Positions 1 through 6,306 of a DNA stretch of 7,301 nt are shown here, piece after piece. The position numbers and the translations under genes are program-made. Under the pieces are notes generated by a model. That model made no database searches. It saw only the letters and a list, made by a program, of their open reading frames with translations, and was not told where the DNA came from. Position 1 is the stretch's first letter. Each line of letters starts with the position of its first letter. The stretch is from an uncultured Pseudomonadota bacterium (lineage in GTDB: Bacteria; Pseudomonadota; Gammaproteobacteria; Burkholderiales; Thiobacillaceae), in contig CAIXFP010000827.1 in assembly GCA_903918705.1 (NCBI GenBank), forward strand, positions 1-7,301, written 5' to 3'.

Positions 1-557
1 ACTACAACAAGGACGATTACAAGAACATGGCCCTGGGCCTGAATCAGGCCAGCGGCCTGACTTATACCCCCAGCCTTACCTACGCCTTCAGCGAGAGTTT
101 TACGACTTCGCTGTATTACACCTATGAAAAGCTGAAATCCGATCAAACCGGTTATCAATATGCGCCGAGCAATCCGAATCCCGCCTCGAATTTCCGCTGG
201 ATGGAATCGGACAGCAATCTGACGCAAACCACCGGCCTGAGCGCAAATTGGAAGGCGATACCGAAGAAGCTGGAACTCGGCGCGGATGTGGTTTATTCCG
301 AGTTCACCGGCAAGATCCACTATGCCGCGCCGGGCAGCGACCTGCCGAATCTGACTTCCGCCATGACCGCGGCGGGGGTCCATTGCGCCTATCAGATGAA
401 GGACAACCTGTCCGTGCGCGCAGCCTTCTGGTATGAGCGCTACAAGGAATCCGACTGGGCGAATGCCAACACCGCCCCGGTGTTGGGCCTGGGTCTGGCG
501 CCGCAGAATCAGCAGACCACCCTGGTCAGTATTTCCGCGCGCTACGAATTCAAGTAA
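1..557 (+). CDS. MtrB/PioB-family outer-membrane beta-barrel, C-terminal fragment
   Basis: The reading frame is already open at the left edge (first full codon at base 3), so the ATG at 27 is internal and only the last 184 residues are present. They alternate polar and hydrophobic/aromatic residues in amphipathic strands, such as FTTSLYYTYEKL, KLELGADVVYSEF and LSVRAAFWYERY. The segment WYERYKESDWAN followed by LVSISARYEFK at the end matches the C-terminal signature of the decaheme-associated MtrB/PioB family. In that family, a barrel of about 650-900 residues sheathes a multiheme cytochrome and carries electrons across the outer membrane in iron reduction or oxidation. Family members end in an aromatic barrel-targeting strand; here F is penultimate, followed by K. 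The partner cytochrome genes would be expected upstream, outside the window. The base composition is visibly more AT-rich than the T2SS genes. Family assignment is fairly confident; MtrB versus MtoB/PioB cannot be decided from this fragment. Confidence 0.82.
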   Translation, partial: YNKDDYKNMALGLNQASGLTYTPSLTYAFSESFTTSLYYTYEKLKSDQTGYQYAPSNPNPASNFRWMESDSNLTQTTGLSANWKAIPKKLELGADVVYSEFTGKIHYAAPGSDLPNLTSAMTAAGVHCAYQMKDNLSVRAAFWYERYKESDWANANTAPVLGLGLAPQNQQTTLVSISARYEFK

Positions 558-563
558 TGCGCC

Positions 564-592
564 CGGCGGCTTTCCATTGCGGAAAGCCGCCG
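564..592 (+). terminator. Hairpin terminator candidate after the barrel gene
   Basis: A perfect 12-bp GC-rich stem (CGGCGGCTTTCC at 564-575 with GGAAAGCCGCCG at 581-592) encloses a 5-base loop and begins 6 bases after the TAA stop. The following bases (TTGAATT) are only weakly T-rich, so it is not a textbook intrinsic terminator. It may act as a terminator or as an mRNA 3'-end stabiliser. The stem is equally stable on both strands but has no T-tract on the minus side. Confidence 0.6.
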
Positions 593-642
593 TTGAATTG
601 CGCTGGGTATCCTGAATCCGGCAACTCAAACCGCAAGCCGTG

Positions 643-664
643 GTTGGGCAGCGGCGTGCCCAAC
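643..664. repeat. REP-like palindrome A
   Basis: A perfect 8-bp inverted repeat (GTTGGGCA at 643-650, TGCCCAAC at 657-664) surrounds a 6-base loop. The arms are identical to those of the palindrome at 678-703, so the two are copies of the same arm sequence. This is typical of dispersed extragenic palindromes; no coding function is seen. Confidence 0.55.
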
Positions 665-677
665 AACCCGCCGCCAT

Positions 678-703
678 GTTGGGCACGCTGCGCTTTGCCC
701 AAC
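678..703. repeat. REP-like palindrome B
   Basis: Arms GTTGGGCA (678-685) and TGCCCAAC (696-703) enclose a 10-base loop and are followed by CTACG. The core at 681-700 matches the core of the element at 758-777 in 17 of 20 bases and in the same orientation. From memory, this kind of sequence is common between genes in many Proteobacteria; that was not checked by search. Confidence 0.6.
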
Positions 704-750
704 CTACGATGACTATTTATTCGAGTACTCGCAACGACTCGGTTAGAACG

Positions 751-784
751 GCGGGACGGGCACGCCATGCTTTGCCCATCCCGC
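751..784. repeat. REP-like palindrome C downstream of the isomerase gene
   Basis: Arms GCGGGACGGGCA (751-762) and TGCCCATCCCGC (773-784) pair over 12 positions with one exception. That position is a C-A mismatch in a plus-strand transcript but a G-U wobble in a minus-strand transcript, so the hairpin is fully paired only in RNA from the isomerase side. It begins 15 bases beyond that gene's stop codon. There is no T-tract, so 3'-end protection or a simple dispersed repeat is as likely as termination. Confidence 0.55.
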
Positions 785-799
785 GCTGACTGCCCGGAG

Positions 800-1651
800 T
801 CATTCTCCCGGTGTCGTATTGCCCATCGCCGTGTACGGCGGCACGTATTCGATTTTCGCCTTGTCGCGCAATTGCTTCAGCATGGTTTCCATGGTGCCGC
901 TCTTGCGGGTCGAGTAGAGCTGGTTGCTGATGAACGGCGCCGCCTGGGCCAGGGTCAGCGGCTGCGGTGTCACGCTGTTGATGAACAGGACGATGGTCTT
1001 GTCCTTTTCCGGCAGGTTGATGATGTCGCCGGCATGCGCGGCACGGAGTTTTTGCAGGATGGGGTCGGGGATCTTGTCGGAGGCCACCACCAATTGCTGC
1101 TCGTTGTGGGCGGCATTCTTCTTCTGGAGCAGCGCCACCAGATCGCTTGATTTGCCGCCGGGAGTCAGCTTGGTATTGATTTCCGCCACGGCATCCGCCG
1201 GTGCCCGGTAATTGACTTCCTGCAGGTCGAACATTTTTCTTTCGGCATAACGATCCCGATTCTGGTCGTAATAGGCTTTTACCTCGGCTTCCGTGGGCTG
1301 TGCCACCGCCGCCATTTTCTTTTCGAGATAAGCCGTGGCCAGTATCAGCCGGTTGGATTCGGCGATGCGTCCTTGCACCATGGCGTCGCTATCCAGTTTT
1401 TCCTGAACCGCGGCCTGACGCAGGATTTCCGTATCCGCCATGGACTTGAGGATGCTGGCCATGGCCGTTTGCTTTTGCGTGGGCGACAGGTGGGCATACT
1501 GTTGTGCCTTGCTTTCCACTTCGGCAACGCTGATGGCCTGGCCGTTGATTTTCATGGCACTGGGGCCCTGGGCGGCATGTTTCTCACCGCATGCGCCAAG
1601 GAACATACCCATGCAGAGGGTCAGGACGGTCAATTTACCGGGGTGATTCAT
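800..1651 (-). CDS. epsD: EpsD-family peptidyl-prolyl cis-trans isomerase, lipoprotein
   Basis: This 283-residue protein has a lipoprotein signal: a basic start, a hydrophobic run at about 7-19, and lipobox LGAC with the acylated Cys at 21. It should therefore be anchored at the periplasmic side of a membrane. Residues about 31-130 form a SurA_N/PpiC-type helical chaperone region containing KINGQAISVAEVE, LDSDAMVQGRIAESNRLILATAYLE and AYYDQNRDRYAERKMFDLQEV. The last stretch is typical of EpsD-family isomerases from exopolysaccharide/exosortase loci. Residues about 145-230 look like a degenerate parvulin domain that lacks a recognisable G-D-L-G core, so isomerase activity is doubtful and a chaperone role is plausible. 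The start is supported by GGAGA at 1656-1660, 4 bases before the ATG. It lies 159 bases downstream of gspN on the same strand, either with its own promoter or read from the T2SS operon. No exosortase or polysaccharide genes are visible. The symbol reflects family, not proven function. Confidence 0.8.
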   Translation of the reverse strand: MNHPGKLTVLTLCMGMFLGACGEKHAAQGPSAMKINGQAISVAEVESKAQQYAHLSPTQKQTAMASILKSMADTEILRQAAVQEKLDSDAMVQGRIAESNRLILATAYLEKKMAAVAQPTEAEVKAYYDQNRDRYAERKMFDLQEVNYRAPADAVAEINTKLTPGGKSSDLVALLQKKNAAHNEQQLVVASDKIPDPILQKLRAAHAGDIINLPEKDKTIVLFINSVTPQPLTLAQAAPFISNQLYSTRKSGTMETMLKQLRDKAKIEYVPPYTAMGNTTPGE

Positions 1652-1654
1652 AAA

Positions 1655-1695
1655 GTCTCCATTGAAGAATATTTTCAGAACAACTGCGCATTGTA
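1655..1695 (-). promoter_or_regulatory. Possible -10 box and ribosome binding site of the isomerase gene
   Basis: On the minus strand a TACAAT hexamer (plus positions 1690-1695) lies about 39 bases before the ATG, and GGAGA (1656-1660) is well placed as Shine-Dalgarno. No convincing -35 hexamer is found 16-18 bases upstream, so the promoter part is weak; the ribosome binding site is clear. Confidence 0.3.
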
Positions 1696-1705
1696 ACCAA
1701 AGCGG

Positions 1706-1730
1706 CTGGCGGCTAATTCGAGTCCGCCAG
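1706..1730. repeat. Small inverted repeat in the gspN-epsD spacer
   Basis: A perfect 7-bp inverted repeat (CTGGCGG at 1706-1712, CCGCCAG at 1724-1730) has an 11-base loop, in the 159-base spacer after the T2SS operon. No T-tract follows on either strand. It could weakly attenuate read-through from gspN or be chance in GC-rich DNA. Confidence 0.3.
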
Positions 1731-1810
1731 AACGCTTGATTGCCGGCAAATTACCTTGTGGATTAAGAACCGAAACCATTTCAGCGCGACATCGCCGCGA
1801 CCCCGAATAA

Positions 1811-2605
1811 TCATTTCGTAATGGCGCCCATGCCGCGGTCCAGGGCCAGCTGGTAGCTGCCCGGCGAGACTTCACGTCCCAGCATGCGCAACAGGGGTTC
1901 CAGATCCTTGCGGGTGGCCTGGGTGGGTGTGGCGGTAATGGTGTAGCTCGATTTCCGGCCGGGATTCCATTGGCCCGTGCCCTCCAGGTCGAGGGGGCCG
2001 CCCAGGGTCGCCAGGTGGAAATCCAGGCCGCCGCCGCTGCCGTTCAGGGACAGTTGGTAGTTGCCCAGGGGGCGCACACGGGTCAGTCCGGAGCCTGCCC
2101 CCTGCCATACGACCTGGGCGCTGCCGGTAGCTTGCCCGGCCTCCAGACGCACGTCGTTCGCCTGCGCGGACAACTGCCCGGACAGGTCCGCGGAACGGAA
2201 GGTGGGCGATACCGCACCCAACAGGGCGGCGGGAAGATCCAGGCGCGCCGTCTGAATACGCAGGTCACCCGGCTTCAGCGTGGCGTCCAGCACGGGAGTG
2301 CCGTTCTGGCTGGACTTGACCGTGATGTGCAGGCGCAGGGACAGGAGTTCGCCCAGGGAAATCTCCCAGGCCACCGGCGCCAGGTTGGCCACCTCGCCGC
2401 TGGGCAAAAGGGCCTGCAGGGTGCCAGTGCCGCGCCAGATCGTTCCGGTGGCGCCGGCCATGCCCAGGTTGCCCGCGGTCCGGCCCTGCAGCACCGCATC
2501 CAGCCAGGTGGCGGGGCACATCGCCAGGTAGGCCAGAGCCAGGGCCAGCATCACGCCGGCCCAGCGTAGCGGGCGCAGCAGATTCCTTGCCAGAAGGGTG
2601 TTCAT
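1811..2605 (-). CDS. gspN: Type II secretion system protein GspN
   Basis: This 264-residue protein has one N-terminal membrane segment (about residues 14-31, rich in A and L) and a periplasmic domain of short beta segments. It contains the GTIWRG motif near residue 54 and LAPVAWEISLGELLSL near 75-90, both typical of the T2SS_N family. GspN is an accessory T2SS component found in only some systems and not always essential; its exact role is unsettled. Its ATG shares an ATGA overlap with the gspM stop codon, indicating translational coupling. It is the last T2SS gene of the cluster here. Position after gspM, length and motifs all agree. Confidence 0.88.
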   Translation of the reverse strand: MNTLLARNLLRPLRWAGVMLALALAYLAMCPATWLDAVLQGRTAGNLGMAGATGTIWRGTGTLQALLPSGEVANLAPVAWEISLGELLSLRLHITVKSSQNGTPVLDATLKPGDLRIQTARLDLPAALLGAVSPTFRSADLSGQLSAQANDVRLEAGQATGSAQVVWQGAGSGLTRVRPLGNYQLSLNGSGGGLDFHLATLGGPLDLEGTGQWNPGRKSSYTITATPTQATRKDLEPLLRMLGREVSPGSYQLALDRGMGAITK

Positions 2606-3099
2606 CGCGGCCCTCCCGTCAGGGTCAGTTCCAGGCTGGCCTGGCCGGGCTGGCCGCTGCCGCTGATGCGGCAGCGCTGCACGGTGATGCCGTGGCGTTC
2701 CAGATCGCCCAGCCAGTCGCTCCAGGTGGTGGCCGACATGGCTTGCGTCGCCAATAGCACCTGGTCGGAGGAGGCGGCGGTGAAGCGCGTGAAGTTGCCG
2801 ACCAGGCCGAAGGAGGCCGCCGAAGCCTTGATCCGTTGTTCCAGGGTGCCCGAGCCGGCCCCCGCGCTGCCGCGCAAACGCTCGATCTCCGCCACCTGGA
2901 CCCGCATCAGGCGCAATTCGGCTCGCTGCATCGGTAGCGCGCCGGCCAGCTTTTCCCGCGCCCGGGCCAGCGGCTCGTAGACCATGCCGTAGCCCAGCAG
3001 GGCGGCCAGCAGCACGGCGCCCCCCAGCAACACCTTGCGTTCCCTTTCACTGCGCGCCGCCAGGTAGCCGCGCACGCGTTCGCTCAATTCATTGGCCAT
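2602..3099 (-). CDS. gspM: Type II secretion system protein GspM
   Basis: From the ATG at 3099 the protein has 165 residues: a short basic cytoplasmic tail, one membrane helix at about 23-42 (VLLGGAVLLAALLGYGMVY), a charged probable coiled coil at about 43-77, and a periplasmic ferredoxin-like domain at about 90-160 ending LELTLTGG. In the T2SS, GspM dimerises with GspL in the inner-membrane platform and helps place GspE and GspG. An in-frame ATG 9 bases upstream (3108) would add M-I-V. The 3099 start is preferred because AAGGA at 3108-3112 lies 8 bases before it but directly overlaps the upstream ATG. With this start the gene overlaps gspL by 11 bases, and its end overlaps gspN by 4. Confidence 0.9.
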   Translation of the reverse strand: MANELSERVRGYLAARSERERKVLLGGAVLLAALLGYGMVYEPLARAREKLAGALPMQRAELRLMRVQVAEIERLRGSAGAGSGTLEQRIKASAASFGLVGNFTRFTAASSDQVLLATQAMSATTWSDWLGDLERHGITVQRCRISGSGQPGQASLELTLTGGPR

Positions 3100-4297
3100 G
3101 ACGATCATCCTTCGCGCTGGGCTTGATGCTGAGTTGGACGCCGCCGCCCTTGTCGTCCTGCGACGTGGCGACGGCCAGGCCCCGCCCGGCGGCGGCGGAG
3201 CGCAATTGTTCCAGCCAGGACGGGTCCGCCTGGGCGAGGGAGACGCTGATCACGCCGTTTTCGTAAGACAGCGTCTGCGCCAGGGCGCCGGCCGGCCAGA
3301 CCTGGCCCAGCCGGCCGAGAAAGCCGACAAAGGAGTCGGGTGGCGGGCTGCCGCTGGCGGTGTGCAACTGTTGCAGCCGTTCCGCCACCTGCCAGGCCGG
3401 GTCCATCACCGCCGCATGGGCGGGCAGGGCGCGTTCCGCCAGCACCCGCATTTCCCGCTTGATGTTGGACTGCTCGTGAGCCAGCAGCGCCCAGTCCAGG
3501 ACCAGGCCGGTGAACTGCACGCAGAACAGCGCCAGGACACCCCAGGCCAGGGGCCGCGCCAGGCGCTTCCAGTCGATCCGGTTGCGGCGTGAGGCATGTT
3601 TGCCCTGAAGCAGGTTGGGCAGGTCCGGCCAGGGGGCGCCGCGCCAGTCCCAGGTGCCGGCGGATTCCACCTTGGTGCCCAGGCCCGCGCGCCAGCGTGG
3701 CCAGTCGGGCGCGCCGAGATTGTTGGCCTGAAACACCTTCACTGCCTCGGGTTTGCCGCGCTGGGCCTGAGCCAGGGCCAGACCCACCGGCGGTTCGCCG
3801 TCGTCCAGGGCCAGGCCCTGGCTCAGCCCGAGACGCGCCAGGGTGTCCTTGCCGCGGTAGCACACCGACCAGGTGCCGGGTTCCCAGGGCAGGAGAAGAT
3901 ATTCCGGCAGGGCCGCGTCGGCATGCAGTCCCAGCTCGGTCAGCCGGGCGAGCACCCGGCCCAGCCAGACATCGTCCAGCGCCGCCAGTGTCGCCATGCC
4001 GTTCTCGCCGCGTTCCATGAGGACGGCGTGGAGGTCATCCGCGTCGAGCAGGGTGGCGGACTCGGCGGCCGCCGCCAGGAGGGGGGCCAAACGCCGTTCC
4101 GGCAGGTCGGGCAAGGGCGCGTCGATGCTGAGCACCAGGTCGCTGGCCAGGACCAGCCGGCACAGTCCGGCCCGGGGCGGGTCTTCCAGTCGGGTGCCGC
4201 TGCTTTGCGGGTGACCGGCATCGTCCAGCAATGCCCAGGCGCAATCCATCCCTTCCATAAGGGAATCGCGCCGCAGATAGAGGCGAAGCTCACTCAT
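3089..4297 (-). CDS. gspL: Type II secretion system protein GspL
   Basis: This 402-residue protein has the three-part GspL layout. Residues 1-about 235 form the cytoplasmic actin-like domain that binds the GspE ATPase, ending in the family motif LPNLLQG (about 226-232). One membrane helix lies at about 248-273. Residues about 319-392 form a periplasmic ferredoxin-like domain that pairs with GspM. The basic segment RRNRIDWKRLARP before the helix fits an inside-facing N-terminus. The length is usual for the family. The start MSELRLYLRR has GAGGA 7 bases upstream. Unlike its neighbours it is separated from the preceding gene (gspK) by 133 bases, and its ribosome binding site lies inside one arm of a long inverted repeat. 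Confidence 0.92.
   Translation of the reverse strand: MSELRLYLRRDSLMEGMDCAWALLDDAGHPQSSGTRLEDPPRAGLCRLVLASDLVLSIDAPLPDLPERRLAPLLAAAAESATLLDADDLHAVLMERGENGMATLAALDDVWLGRVLARLTELGLHADAALPEYLLLPWEPGTWSVCYRGKDTLARLGLSQGLALDDGEPPVGLALAQAQRGKPEAVKVFQANNLGAPDWPRWRAGLGTKVESAGTWDWRGAPWPDLPNLLQGKHASRRNRIDWKRLARPLAWGVLALFCVQFTGLVLDWALLAHEQSNIKREMRVLAERALPAHAAVMDPAWQVAERLQQLHTASGSPPPDSFVGFLGRLGQVWPAGALAQTLSYENGVISVSLAQADPSWLEQLRSAAAGRGLAVATSQDDKGGGVQLSIKPSAKDDRHGQ
3100..3112 (-). promoter_or_regulatory. Ribosome binding site deciding the gspM start
   Basis: AAGGA (minus strand, plus positions 3108-3112) is followed by an 8-base spacer and the ATG at 3099. The alternative ATG at 3106-3108 shares a base with this motif and so could not use it. 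Confidence 0.5.
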
Positions 4298-4431
4298 CCT
4301 TGATTCCTCGGTTGACCGCTGGCAGGCCTTTGCGAGCCGGCATGGATGCAGAGGTTAGCGCCTTCGCTCAGCGTCACCCGTCGGGCGGGTCCGCTGCGCA
4401 CTCGGGCGCGTTCAACTGAGGAATCAAGGAT
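4296..4431 (-). promoter_or_regulatory. 20-bp inverted repeat bridging the gspK stop and gspL start
   Basis: Arms at 4296-4315 and 4412-4431 are reverse complements at 19 of 20 positions (the exception is 4310/4417), with a 96-base interior. In the minus-strand mRNA the 5' arm begins at the last base of the gspK stop codon. The 3' arm contains the gspL Shine-Dalgarno GAGGA and the first two bases of its ATG. Folding would sequester gspL initiation and bring stop and start codons side by side. The interior holds smaller stems (ACCCG 4376-4380 with CGGGT 4386-4390; AGCG 4357-4360 with CGCT 4365-4368) and no convincing ORF. The repeat itself is seen directly; a regulatory or mobile-element role is inference. 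Confidence 0.65.
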
Positions 4432-5366
4432 CATAGATCGGCCCTCCAGACCAGTGTGGGGAAGGACTGGCCTCCCCGTTGATACAAGGCCAGGCTGCCG
4501 ATGGCCAGGCGCTCGTAGCGTATGTTGGCCCGCACCAGGAAGTACTGGCTCGACACGGAGATGCTGTCCGGCTGAGTCAGGCCATAGGGCAGGGCTTGCA
4601 TGAAATCCGCAGTGGTGCGGTAGTAACTGCGATCCCGTTTCGCCACCAGCGCGTAGGCGTCGTCCAGGGACAGGCCGTTCACCAGGGCGGCCAGCACCTC
4701 GGGTGGCGCGGTGTTGACGTTGACCGAGGTCCTGCCGGGCAGGGCCGTCACGAATGGGCGCAGCGCGGCAAGCACGTCCCGGTCGAAACCCTTGATACGT
4801 AGCAGTTCGTTCACGCTCACCATGGGGTGGTTGGCCGCCTGGTAGGGCGGCGTGAGGCCGGCATAATACGCCGACTCGGCGCTGTCCTGGCTGAGGGGCG
4901 CGTTATCCACGTCCACCCAGTCGGCCACGTACAGGGCCAGGGCTTCCGGCAGGCGCAGGAGCCGCAGCAGGCGGGTGAACACGGCGATCTGCCGGGGGTC
5001 CGCCTTGCCGTCGCTGGTCGCCAGGTTGTTCAGGTTGAACAGCCCGTCCAGATCCTCGATCTTTCCCGACAAGCGGTAGCCTTCCGCGTCGATGGGGGGC
5101 AATTGCGTGGCCCAGGCCTCGCCCCGGTAATCCACGCTGCTGTGCAGGGCGTCCTCGTGCAGCACCGACGCCGCCCAGTGATCGGTGGCGCGCAGCACCA
5201 TGTGGGCCTGGTCCAGGCGCATCAGGGTCTCCAGGCGGCGCCATTCCACCTGGGAGCGGAACATGAAGCTGCTGGCCGCCAGGGTCGCCAGGGCCACCAC
5301 CAGCATGGCCACCAGCACGGCGGCGCCGGCCTGGCGGTCTGGCGGGGTGCGGGCCGGGGCGCTCAT
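4431..5366 (-). CDS. gspK: Type II secretion minor pseudopilin GspK
   Basis: This 311-residue protein (from the ATG at 5366) is the large minor pseudopilin at the tip of the T2SS pseudopilus, where it caps the GspH-I-J-K complex. The leader ends RQAG, with likely cleavage after Gly14, and is followed by the hydrophobic helix AAVLVAMLVVALATLAASSF. As usual for GspK, mature residue 5 is not Glu. Family motifs are IEDLDGLFNLNNL (about 103-115), ADWVDVDNAP (148-157), SAYYAGLTPPYQAANHP (165-181), VNELLRIKGFD (185-195) and NVNTAPPEVLAAL (216-228, helix-hairpin-helix-like). The frame is open further upstream to 5474, but that part lies inside gspJ. The chosen ATG forms an ATGA overlap with the gspJ stop and directly precedes the leader peptide. 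Confidence 0.93.
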   Translation of the reverse strand: MSAPARTPPDRQAGAAVLVAMLVVALATLAASSFMFRSQVEWRRLETLMRLDQAHMVLRATDHWAASVLHEDALHSSVDYRGEAWATQLPPIDAEGYRLSGKIEDLDGLFNLNNLATSDGKADPRQIAVFTRLLRLLRLPEALALYVADWVDVDNAPLSQDSAESAYYAGLTPPYQAANHPMVSVNELLRIKGFDRDVLAALRPFVTALPGRTSVNVNTAPPEVLAALVNGLSLDDAYALVAKRDRSYYRTTADFMQALPYGLTQPDSISVSSQYFLVRANIRYERLAIGSLALYQRGGQSFPTLVWRADL

Positions 5367-5932
5367 TGGACGTGGAACACCCGGCGCAGTGGTGTGCCCT
5401 GGGCCGTATTGATGTTCAACTCCACCGCCCGGGGCAGGATATGGCCGTTCAGCGGCTGCCATGCCGACACCCATTTGCCAAAGCTGTCCAGGTAGCGGAA
5501 GGTGCAGGTGCCCAGGCCGGCGAGGAGGACGGTGGCGCGGGGTTCAATGGCGACGTTGTCGGCGTCGGGCCAGGCCAGGCGGGCCAGGCCACTGCGGTCG
5601 CAACGGTAGCCCACCCGCTCCAGGCCCTGATCGGAATCGTCCGGCAGCAGGCGCACCAGGTCGAACTGGGCGGAGCCTTCCTGGACCACCAGGGCATGAA
5701 AACCGGTGCGCAGCGGATCCTGGGGGTCGAAGCGGGAGATGGCGTTGGACAGGTCCGATTCCATCGCGGTGAAGGCCGCCGCCAGGCCATGCCAGCGTTC
5801 CAGTTCCGCCGTGGCGTGGCGCTGCGCCGTGAGCACCGCGTCCAGGGCGCGGTAGCTGGTCACCGTGAACAGGGTCAGCAAGACCAGGGCCACCAGCACT
5901 TCCATGAGGGTGAAGCCATGGGCGCGCCTCAT
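5363..5932 (-). CDS. gspJ: Type II secretion minor pseudopilin GspJ
   Basis: This 189-residue protein starts at the ATG at 5932, which overlaps the gspI stop as ATGA. The short basic leader MRRAHG is followed by the prepilin motif FTLMEVLVAL with the conserved Glu at mature position 5, then a hydrophobic helix to about residue 26. The globular part carries family-typical MESDLSNAI, LERVGYRCDRSGLARLAWPD and a final RRVFHV strand. GspJ joins GspI and GspK in the pseudopilus tip complex. Cys111 and Cys143 are the only cysteines, both after the helix, and might form a periplasmic disulfide. The frame remains open upstream to 6169 but overlaps gspI there, so that extension is not coding. Confidence 0.92.
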   Translation of the reverse strand: MRRAHGFTLMEVLVALVLLTLFTVTSYRALDAVLTAQRHATAELERWHGLAAAFTAMESDLSNAISRFDPQDPLRTGFHALVVQEGSAQFDLVRLLPDDSDQGLERVGYRCDRSGLARLAWPDADNVAIEPRATVLLAGLGTCTFRYLDSFGKWVSAWQPLNGHILPRAVELNINTAQGTPLRRVFHVQ

Positions 5933-6306
5933 GGGGAGTTGGGTATCGGCTGGGTCAGGAAGGCCACGCTGTGGCGCAGCACCCGGCCGGTGTCGTCGAG
6001 GCGGGACACCGACACGTCGATGCGGCGGAAGCGCGGGTTGGGCGTGGTCTTGACCTCCTGTTTCACCAGGAAGCGCTGATTGGCGTAGTCCTCCTCGCTG
6101 CTGGTGATGTCGGGAGCCGGCCAATCCTGGCGGGCGCTGCGTTCCGCCACGATGTTCTGGGCCAGCCACAGGGCCAGGAGGTGATCGCGGTATTCGCCCA
6201 CGCCCTCGGTGCCCACGCCGGTGGCGCGCAGGGCGGCGGTGAGGCCGATGGCGACGATGGCCAGGGCCACCAGCACTTCCAGCAGGGTGAAGCCCGCCTG
6301 CCTCAC
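5929..6306 (-). CDS. gspI: Type II secretion minor pseudopilin GspI
   Basis: This 125-residue protein begins at a GTG codon (6306), overlapping the gspH stop as GTGA; GGAGG lies 7 bases upstream. The five-residue leader MRQAG is followed by FTLLEVLVALAIVAIG with Glu at mature position 5. Typical GspI segments follow: LLALWLAQNIVAE (about 43-55), a Trp-Pro pair at 62-63, and a final RRIDVSVSR strand. GspI is the hub of the minor pseudopilin tip with GspJ and GspK and initiates pseudopilus assembly. The length is usual for the family. Confidence 0.92.
   Translation of the reverse strand: MRQAGFTLLEVLVALAIVAIGLTAALRATGVGTEGVGEYRDHLLALWLAQNIVAERSARQDWPAPDITSSEEDYANQRFLVKQEVKTTPNPRFRRIDVSVSRLDDTGRVLRHSVAFLTQPIPNSP

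Noticed and set aside
643..784. Spaced repeats considered as a small CRISPR array
   Set aside because: Copies are imperfect, palindromic and unevenly spaced, without unique spacers of constant length or cas genes.
1706..1730. Inverted repeat considered as the terminator of the T2SS operon
   Set aside because: Stem of only 7 bp, 11-base loop and no T-run on either strand; kept only as a weak repeat.
1970..2569. Long open frame on the plus strand opposite gspN
   Set aside because: Low-complexity G/A/Q/R-rich translation with no motif, caused by high GC; the minus strand holds a clear gspN.
3596..4303. Long open frame on the plus strand opposite gspL
   Set aside because: Antisense shadow of GC-rich gspL; the translation shows no recognisable domain and has no good ribosome binding site.
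5367..5474. In-frame N-terminal extension of gspK
   Set aside because: It lies wholly within gspJ, and the prepilin leader and ATGA overlap fix the start at 5366.
5933..6169. In-frame N-terminal extension of gspJ
   Set aside because: It is an out-of-frame reading of gspI; the leader MRRAHG and the ATGA overlap place the start at 5932.
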